From positions 1-6,946 of the forward strand of contig DTUW01000089.1 of assembly GCA_012963895.1 (NCBI GenBank): 6,946 nt of DNA, read 5' to 3'. Source of the DNA: Campylobacterales bacterium (GTDB taxonomy: Bacteria; Campylobacterota; Campylobacteria; Campylobacterales; Thiovulaceae). A program made the translations under genes and the position numbers. Positions 1-4,880 of this stretch are shown here, one piece after another. The notes below the pieces were generated by a model. It did not search any database. It saw nothing but the letters and a program-made list of their open reading frames with translations, and was not told the origin of the DNA. Positions within the stretch are counted from its first letter, which is position 1. The number at the start of each line of letters is the position of its first letter.

Positions 1-323
<323 letters not shown>

Positions 324-382
324 TGGAAGTAGATCGAAGCTCCCCATCACTTGCTTAGTTTTCAACAATCCTAAAATGGAAC

Positions 383-414
383 TTGAAAGAACCTCGCCGT
401 TTCTTTCAACGACG
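383..414 (-). other. rRNA leader hairpin with overlapping alternative stem
   Basis: In the 16S leader transcript TTGAAAGAA (401-409) is perfectly complementary to TTCTTTCAA (383-391), giving a 9-bp stem around a 9-nt loop. A second stem, CGTCG (410-414) with CGGCG (395-399), has five pairs including one G-U and interleaves with the first. The two could alternate or combine as an H-type pseudoknot. The segment GGTTCTTTCAA (383-393) also resembles the boxA antitermination element of rRNA leaders (GCTCTTTAACA type), so the structure may belong to the leader antitermination or processing region. The pairings are seen directly; the function is inference. Confidence 0.45.
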
Positions 415-420
415 GGCGGA

Positions 421-428
421 ATTGTATA
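421..428 (-). promoter_or_regulatory. Probable rRNA operon promoter (-10 region)
   Basis: On the minus strand the sequence reads CCTATACAATTCCGCCCG. TACAAT (421-426) matches the TATAAT consensus at five of six positions; TATACA (423-428) is an overlapping alternative. It is preceded by T-rich runs (429-449) and followed at once by a GC-rich stretch (410-420) that contrasts with the AT-rich surroundings. A GC-rich discriminator is typical of stringently controlled rRNA promoters. No good -35 hexamer is visible; Campylobacterota sigma-70 promoters are known for weak -35 elements and T-rich upstream DNA. The start site would lie near 412-415. This is inferred from position and composition only. 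Confidence 0.45.
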
Positions 429-449
429 GGTAAAAACCTTAAAAAAAAC

Positions 450-1709
450 TTAATCACCATTACACTTCCTAATCTTCTCCCAATGTTCTCTAATCTCACT
501 ATCTTCTAGACCCAGATTTTCAACTACTTTTTTCATGATTTCATAAGCAACATCACAATTTTTCAATTTGTATTCTCCCCAAGCTAAGGAGTCTATAATG
601 TAGTAGGAGTCGGGTTCTATCTCTAATGCCATCTTGATATATTTCATTCCATCTCTAATTCTATAATCGTGGTCTATCATGATATATCCGAGATAGTTGA
701 AATATGATGCATCTTGAAGTTGATAGACACTCTTTTCCAACTTTTCTATAACATCTGGAAGAAATTTTTCCAATTTCTCTTTTTTTGCAATATTGACTTT
801 GTATTCAAAAATAGCATTTTGAGCTAGGAGATATGGGTTTTTGGTATCACTCTCTAACAACTTTTGAGATAACCTATACCCCTTCTCATACTCCCTATTA
901 GACATATACAATCTTAGTAGTAGTTCTGAACTTACTTGACTTTTTTCTAAGAACTCTATCAATTCATCTGTTTTAGATAGATATGAGAGAAGTTCGATAA
1001 TTGCAATTGCATATTCCTCTTTTTGTCTCTTCTTGTAGAGTTCTCTATATATCTCCAATGCCTCAACATTCTTACCTATATCACGATATATCTTTGCTAA
1101 ATATTGGGCAACCTCATCGCTAAATTGGTATAGCTTATTATGCGAATTGAGAAGAGATATAGCTTTTTGGATATTTCCAAAGTAGATATATTCAATTTTC
1201 GCCATACTTAGAACAAGTTCAGGGGCTGGGTCTATCTGATAGGCTTTCTGAATATTCTCAAAAGCCTTTTTATAGTCTTTAAGTTGGAAATAGATTTCAG
1301 CTAAAAAACGGAAATCCATGTCAATAGGATTTGATATTTCACTATACATTTTGAGAGCATTTGGAAAGTCTTGTAATAAAAAGTAACTTTTTCCAACTTC
1401 TCGCCTCTCTTCATCACTATCTATCTGAAAATTTTTACTCTCTTCTATAACTTTGGAGAAAAATCCCCCTTCATTGAGAGTTTTAAAATACTCAACTAAA
1501 TACCCTTTCTTGTGTGTAGAGGTATAGAGTTTTTTGAAGAGCTTTGAACTCTCTTGAAAGTTGCCATGGATACGATAATCCATAGCGAGGAGGAGTAAGC
1601 TATTTTCATTGGAGCTATCGGAACTATATACCTGCTGACGATTGATATTGATAGAGGAGCAATTAGTAAAAGAGAAGAGGATTAGGAATAGGGATATATA
1701 TCTGACCAT
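450..1709 (-). CDS. TPR-repeat protein, probable outer-membrane lipoprotein
   Basis: This is a 419-residue protein with an N-terminal hydrophobic segment (residues 4-15) ending in Cys17, followed by a polar Ser/Asn-rich linker (18-36) and then helical repeats to the C-terminus. Tetratricopeptide-like units are readable around 40-62, 103-126, 133-162, 167-190, 198-228 and 336-395, with the usual small/aromatic spacing and caps such as QIDP and EIEPDS. The C-terminal part (YLGYIMID, then DSLAWGEYKLKN, then EDSEIREHW) matches the end found in bacterial TPR lipoproteins that act as scaffolds at the envelope. The lipobox is imperfect (FTN before Cys), so lipidation is likely but not certain; a plain signal peptide or anchor is the alternative. 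The start lies 6 nt past the hslV stop with no strong Shine-Dalgarno, suggesting translational coupling. The specific function is unknown. It is the last gene of the rplI-hslV unit and points into the 16S rRNA gene. Confidence 0.85.
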   Translation of the reverse strand: MVRYISLFLILFSFTNCSSININRQQVYSSDSSNENSLLLLAMDYRIHGNFQESSKLFKKLYTSTHKKGYLVEYFKTLNEGGFFSKVIEESKNFQIDSDEERREVGKSYFLLQDFPNALKMYSEISNPIDMDFRFLAEIYFQLKDYKKAFENIQKAYQIDPAPELVLSMAKIEYIYFGNIQKAISLLNSHNKLYQFSDEVAQYLAKIYRDIGKNVEALEIYRELYKKRQKEEYAIAIIELLSYLSKTDELIEFLEKSQVSSELLLRLYMSNREYEKGYRLSQKLLESDTKNPYLLAQNAIFEYKVNIAKKEKLEKFLPDVIEKLEKSVYQLQDASYFNYLGYIMIDHDYRIRDGMKYIKMALEIEPDSYYIIDSLAWGEYKLKNCDVAYEIMKKVVENLGLEDSEIREHWEKIRKCNGD

Positions 1710-1715
1710 GCACCA

Positions 1716-2252
1716 TTATGCTTCTATGGTTAGAGTTCTGATATTCTTGTTTGTATAGATACACAAATCACCAGCAATATTTAGAGCCTCTTTAACAAGA
1801 GTTTCAGGGTCTAAATTGGAGTGTTTAACAAGAGCCCGAGCAGCAGAGATTGCATAATTGCCACCACTACCGATAGCAGCTATTGCTCTATCTTCTGGTT
1901 CTACAACATCGCCGTTACCTGTTAGGATATAAAGATTTTCTAAATTCATTACTATCATCATCGCCTCTAATCGTCTAAGTATCTTATCTTTTCTCCAAGC
2001 TTTCGAGAAATCTATTACAGCTTTAACCAAATCCCCTTTTCGTTGAGATAGAAATCCATCGAACATATCAAACAGATTTAGAGCATCGGCGGTGCTACCT
2101 GCAAAACCTGCCAAAACCTTACCATTAGAAAAGCTTCTAAGTTTGTTTGCATTATGTTTCAAGATTGTAGAACCAAAAGTAACCTGCCCATCTCCCCCAA
2201 TTACCGCTTTTGTATCTGTTCGATAGGCTAATATAGTAGTGGCTTCAAACAT
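1716..2252 (-). CDS. hslV: ATP-dependent protease subunit HslV (ClpQ)
   Basis: This is the peptidase subunit of the HslUV (ClpYQ) cytoplasmic protease, an N-terminal nucleophile enzyme related to proteasome beta subunits; it forms two stacked hexamers gated by the HslU ATPase. The 178 residues cover the whole family length. Taking Thr5 as mature Thr1, the catalytic set is intact: Thr5, Asp21 in GGDGQ, Lys37 in NANKLRS and Ser129 in IGSGGNYA. Other family blocks include LAGFAGSTADA (47-57), LRRLEAMM (92-99), TGNGDVVEPE (111-120) and AGDLCIYTN (160-168). Four residues (MFEA) precede Thr5 instead of Met alone, so a short propeptide must be removed. ATG at 2252 is supported by GGAGAG 8 nt upstream, inside the end of rplI. 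The usual partner gene hslU does not follow; a TPR gene does. Confidence 0.97.
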   Translation of the reverse strand: MFEATTILAYRTDTKAVIGGDGQVTFGSTILKHNANKLRSFSNGKVLAGFAGSTADALNLFDMFDGFLSQRKGDLVKAVIDFSKAWRKDKILRRLEAMMIVMNLENLYILTGNGDVVEPEDRAIAAIGSGGNYAISAARALVKHSNLDPETLVKEALNIAGDLCIYTNKNIRTLTIEA

Positions 2253-2254
2253 AT

Positions 2255-2701
2255 TTATAGCTCTCCAACTTCGATATTTAGAATTCCGTGAATTCCGTGT
2301 CCCAATTTCACATCTAAACTATATATTCCAACATGCTTCAATCCGTGAGTAATTTCTATACTCTTCTTGTCCAACTCTATTCCGAACTCTTTTTTAAATG
2401 CTTCTACTATCTCATCTTTTGTAACTGCCCCAAATAAAGCTCCATTTTTTCCTGCTTTTTTTCTGATAGTTACTCTAATGTGTTTCAGTTTCTCGCTCAA
2501 TTTCTTAGCCTCTTCCAGCTCCTCTTGCTCTCTTCTCTTTCTCTCCTCCTCCTCTTTTCTAAATCTCTCTATAACCTCATCGGTAGCAATTTTCGCCAAT
2601 CCCTTTTTTATGAGAAAATTTCTACCGTATCCATCTTTGACCTCCTTGATTTCCCCCTTTTTTCCAGTCCCTTTAACATCTTGCAAAAGTAAAACTTTCA
2701 T
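2255..2701 (-). CDS. rplI: 50S ribosomal protein L9
   Basis: L9 binds 23S rRNA near the base of the L1 stalk with its N-terminal domain and extends outward on a long helix to a second globular domain. The 148 residues are the normal bacterial length. The N-terminal domain carries the L9 signature (GEIKEVKDGYGRNFLIKKGLA, residues 16-36, with Lys where Pro is usual in IPKGLA). A highly charged Glu/Lys/Arg-rich helix spans about 44-75. The C-terminal domain includes GALFGAVTKDEIVEAF (87-102). The start ATG is preceded by an AAAGGAA Shine-Dalgarno (2706-2712) at about 5-6 nt spacing. It is the first gene of the unit rplI-hslV-TPR and has its own probable promoter at 2738-2746. A perfect 9-nt tandem repeat encodes HGIHGI at residues 135-140. 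Confidence 0.98.
   Translation of the reverse strand: MKVLLLQDVKGTGKKGEIKEVKDGYGRNFLIKKGLAKIATDEVIERFRKEEEERKRREQEELEEAKKLSEKLKHIRVTIRKKAGKNGALFGAVTKDEIVEAFKKEFGIELDKKSIEITHGLKHVGIYSLDVKLGHGIHGILNIEVGEL
2261..2266 (-). promoter_or_regulatory. Shine-Dalgarno of hslV, inside the end of rplI
   Basis: GGAGAG on the minus strand forms part of the last sense codons of rplI and sits 8 nt before the hslV ATG. The rplI stop and the hslV start are only 2 nt apart, so ribosomes finishing L9 would uncover and probably feed hslV initiation. It fixes the hslV start at 2252 and hence the four-residue extension before the catalytic Thr. Confidence 0.8.
2281..2298. repeat. Perfect 9-nt tandem duplication in rplI
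   Basis: GAATTCCGT occurs twice in direct succession (2281-2289 and 2290-2298). It keeps the reading frame and encodes His-Gly-Ile twice in the C-terminal domain of L9. The preceding LGH context suggests that the first HGI is the ancestral position. It may be a small in-frame duplication or chance codon reuse. Confidence 0.6.
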
Positions 2702-2737
2702 AATTTTCCTTTCAAATTAGTATCTATTTCTCTCATT

Positions 2738-2746
2738 ACTATATCA
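2738..2746 (-). promoter_or_regulatory. Extended -10 promoter for rplI-hslV-TPR
   Basis: On the minus strand TGATATAGT reads as an extended -10 (TGn followed by TATAGT, five of six matches to TATAAT). It lies about 37 nt upstream of the rplI ATG, and a transcript starting near 2731 would have a leader of roughly 30 nt containing the Shine-Dalgarno. There is no recognisable TTGACA-type -35, as is usual in Campylobacterota. The slot 17 nt upstream is occupied by the opposing -10. Confidence 0.55.
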
Positions 2747-2764
2747 AAATCCATTAGTGATATA
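2740..2764. repeat. Dyad TATATCA-N11-TGATATA spanning both promoters
   Basis: The two arms, TATATCA (2740-2746) and TGATATA (2758-2764), are perfect inverted copies around an 11-nt spacer centred at 2752. Each arm overlaps one of the opposing extended -10 elements. This may simply reflect two similar promoters facing apart, or it may be a binding site for a regulator that would shut both genes off. The sequence alone does not separate these. Confidence 0.5.
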
Positions 2765-2766
2765 AT
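2758..2766 (+). promoter_or_regulatory. Extended -10 promoter for the M16 peptidase gene
   Basis: TGATATAAT is a perfect extended -10 (TGn plus consensus TATAAT). Transcription would begin near 2773, leaving a leader of about 45 nt before the ATG at 2818. No consensus -35 is present; the position 17 bp upstream holds the complementary -10 of the rplI promoter. Confidence 0.65.
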
Positions 2767-2781
2767 ATGTAGTTAGCGAAT

Positions 2782-2791
2782 ATATCGATAT
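2782..2791. repeat. 10-bp palindrome ATATCGATAT in the M16 leader
   Basis: A perfect 10-bp palindrome lies in the predicted 5' leader of the M16 peptidase gene, about 10 nt beyond the predicted transcription start. Its place would suit a repressor site, but the region is AT-rich and short palindromes of this kind arise by chance. Confidence 0.3.
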
Positions 2792-2817
2792 TTCTAATCT
2801 AAATTTTAGGATTTGCC

Positions 2818-4080
2818 ATGGCCGACAAGATAGGAAATATTCCCAAATACTTTGAGAAAGATTTGCCTAATGGTTTAAAAATTGTAGTAGTTCCATTGAA
2901 TAATAATAGTGGAGTAATCAATACAGATATATTTTATCGGGTAGGTTCAAGGGATGAGGTAATGGGTAAAACTGGGATTGCCCACATGCTCGAACATCTC
3001 AATTTTAAATCTACCAAACATCTTCAAGCTGGTGAGTTTGATAAGATAGTTAAAGGGTTTGGGGGGATAAATAATGCCTCTACAAGTTTTGATATTACCC
3101 ACTACTATATAAAATCTTCTACCGAGAACCTCGAAAAATCTCTTCATCTTTTTGCTGAACTTATGGAGAATCTAACTCTAAAAAATAGCGAATTTCAAGC
3201 TGAGAGAAAAGTAGTATTGGAGGAGAGATATTGGAGAACCGATAATTCACCTTTCGGACTGCTCTATTTCACTCTATACAATACTGCTTTTGTCTATCAC
3301 CCATACCACTGGACACCTATCGGATTTGCAGAAGATATTAAAAGTTGGAAACTATCCGATATTAGAGCATTCCACAAAAGATATTACCAGCCTCAAAATG
3401 CAATAGTAGTTATTGCAGGAGATATAGACAAAGATAGAGCTTTTCAAGCTGTTGAGAAAGAGTTTGGACATATCCAAAATAGAACCAAGACTATTCCGAG
3501 AAACAAATTTATTGAACCTCCACAATTTGGAGAAAGAAGGGTAATTCTAAATCGGGATACAGAGGTAGAATATCTCGCTATTGGATTGAAAATTCCAAAT
3601 TTCCAGAGTGAAGACCAAATAGTCCTAAGTGTAATTAGTAGTATTTTGAGCAATGGCAAAAGTAGTAGGCTATATAGAAAACTTATTACAAAGAAAAATA
3701 TAGTCAATCGTATCTATGCCTACAACATGAAATCGATAGATGAAAATCTATTCACTATTATGGCTATTGTAAATAGCAATAGCAATGTCGAAGAGGTAGA
3801 AAGAGCAATATGGAAAGAGTTGAAAAGGTTGCAAAAAGATGAGGTAGATATGGAAGAGTTGGAAAAAGTAAAAACCAATATCCGTTATGAATTTATAACA
3901 GGTTTCCAAACCTCATCGGCAACGGCTACTACATTTGGTAGCTACTTCGCAAAAGGTGATATTACCCCTCTTCTAAAATTTGAAGAGAGGGTAGAAAAGA
4001 TTACACCACAAGACATTATCAGAGTTGCAAAAAAATATTTTGTGAAAAATAATGCAACTGTCGTAATATACAGAAAATAG
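2818..4080 (+). CDS. M16 family zinc metallopeptidase (pitrilysin/MPP-like)
   Basis: This 420-residue single-chain M16B-size peptidase has the inverted zinc motif HMLEH (His56, Glu59, His60) within HMLEHLNFKST. The third ligand is probably Glu136 in ERKVVLEE, 76 residues after His60 as in mitochondrial processing peptidase beta. The N-terminal M16 domain spans about 13-160 and the C-terminal M16_C domain about 175-355. HPYHWTPIGF (161-170) and FHKRYYQPQNAIVVIAGD (185-202) are family blocks. No signal peptide is visible, so it is predicted to be cytoplasmic. The C-terminal region reads SSRLYRKLITKKNIVN (282-297), where many M16B enzymes have SSRL followed by REKxGLxY; the Arg and Tyr of that motif appear to be Ile290 and Asn297. 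It may therefore depend on a partner subunit. ATG at 2818 is supported by AGGA (2808-2811). It is transcribed alone, divergent from rplI and convergent with cysQ. Its substrate is unknown. Confidence 0.92.
   Translation: MADKIGNIPKYFEKDLPNGLKIVVVPLNNNSGVINTDIFYRVGSRDEVMGKTGIAHMLEHLNFKSTKHLQAGEFDKIVKGFGGINNASTSFDITHYYIKSSTENLEKSLHLFAELMENLTLKNSEFQAERKVVLEERYWRTDNSPFGLLYFTLYNTAFVYHPYHWTPIGFAEDIKSWKLSDIRAFHKRYYQPQNAIVVIAGDIDKDRAFQAVEKEFGHIQNRTKTIPRNKFIEPPQFGERRVILNRDTEVEYLAIGLKIPNFQSEDQIVLSVISSILSNGKSSRLYRKLITKKNIVNRIYAYNMKSIDENLFTIMAIVNSNSNVEEVERAIWKELKRLQKDEVDMEELEKVKTNIRYEFITGFQTSSATATTFGSYFAKGDITPLLKFEERVEKITPQDIIRVAKKYFVKNNATVVIYRK
4029..4051 (-). terminator. Weak terminator candidate for the ubiE-ffh-cysQ transcript
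   Basis: On the minus strand TATTTT (4046-4051) pairs with AAAATA (4036-4041) around a 4-nt loop, followed by seven T residues (4029-4035). An outer GTTGCA/TGCAAC pair (4024-4029 and 4053-4058) could extend the structure but would compete with the T tract. The stem is A-T only, so intrinsic termination would be weak. It lies inside the 3' end of the opposing M16 gene, about 35 nt past the cysQ stop. It is listed because the 4-nt gap between the convergent stops leaves no room for a terminator. Confidence 0.25.
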
Positions 4081-4084
4081 AGAA

Positions 4085-4876
4085 CTAAACAGCTACAAAA
4101 TAGTAGTTATTCAAATTTTCTTTATTGTATTTCATCCTCTCCAACCTGTGTTGCTTACTTAGATATTGGAGAGGGGCAACTCCTTCATCATATTTGTAAA
4201 TATCCTTTCCAACCTCCAAAAGAATCGCATGTCCCGCTGCTATATCCCATTCAGAAGTAGGAGAGAGTCGAGGATATATATCAGCTGTTCCATCAGCGAC
4301 AGCACACAATTTCAAGGAACTCCCTTGATGAACTAAACCCAAATCTGGATATTTCTCTCTAAGAATTTGGATAAATTTATCTGTTCCGGTAGCTCGATGA
4401 GAACGACTGGCTATAACTGACAAATTGTCTCTTTCACTATTTCGAGACAGTCTAACTCCATTGAGATATGCACCCTCTCCCCGTTTAGCACTATATAATT
4501 TGTCAAGAGCAGGAGCATAGACCACCCCTAACACAGGAGTATCTTTTTCAACCAGAGCAATATTGATAGTAAATTCATCGTTGCGGTTGATAAATTCCTT
4601 AGTTCCATCGAGAGGGTCAATTAGCCAAAAATAGTCCCAATCTCGTCGTTTGGAATATGGAGCAATATCTCTCTCTTCTGAAATGGTAGGAATATCGGGA
4701 TAGAGCTTACTAAGATTGTCTAGAATATACCTGTTAGCCTTTCTATCGGCTTCTGTAATAGGTGAATTGTCGCTCTTTGTTCCAACTCGGAAATCTCTCT
4801 GGTAAATATCCATTACAATATCACCAGCATGTTTGGCTATCTGTTCTATTTCAGATAAACGAATACTATTCAACAT
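4085..4876 (-). CDS. cysQ: 3'(2'),5'-bisphosphate nucleotidase CysQ
   Basis: This is an inositol-monophosphatase superfamily enzyme that hydrolyses 3'-phosphoadenosine 5'-phosphate (PAP) to AMP, removing an inhibitory by-product of sulfate activation and 4'-phosphopantetheine transfer. The 263 residues are of full length. The metal-binding residues are visible: Glu67/Glu68 in ISEERD, Asp87 and Asp90 in DPLDGTKEF (87-95) and Asp211 in EWDIAAGHAIL (209-219). TEADRKANRYI (41-51) and GVVYAPALDKLYSA (117-130) fit CysQ rather than generic SuhB. The start ATG at 4876 lies 4 nt past the ffh stop and has AAGGAG at 8 nt spacing, so it is translationally coupled to ffh. Its stop is 4 nt from that of the convergent M16 gene. 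No sulfate-assimilation genes are next to it in this window, which suits a housekeeping PAP-removal role. Confidence 0.93.
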   Translation of the reverse strand: MLNSIRLSEIEQIAKHAGDIVMDIYQRDFRVGTKSDNSPITEADRKANRYILDNLSKLYPDIPTISEERDIAPYSKRRDWDYFWLIDPLDGTKEFINRNDEFTINIALVEKDTPVLGVVYAPALDKLYSAKRGEGAYLNGVRLSRNSERDNLSVIASRSHRATGTDKFIQILREKYPDLGLVHQGSSLKLCAVADGTADIYPRLSPTSEWDIAAGHAILLEVGKDIYKYDEGVAPLQYLSKQHRLERMKYNKENLNNYYFVAV

Positions 4877-4880
4877 GTAT

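Noticed and set aside
2367..2720. Plus-strand open frame of 117 codons with Ser/Leu runs, plus a nested shorter frame
   Set aside because: This is the antisense of the Glu/Lys/Arg-rich helix of rplI. Low-complexity Ser/Leu follows directly from complementing those codons, and no start signal is seen.
3061..3066. Six-G run in the M16 gene, considered as a phase-variable tract
   Set aside because: It is shorter than the tracts that switch in Campylobacterota and encodes Gly-Gly of a conserved FGG motif.
3444..3707. Minus-strand open frame of 87 codons within the M16 gene
   Set aside because: It is antisense to a clear M16 peptidase gene, with no Shine-Dalgarno and no recognisable domain.
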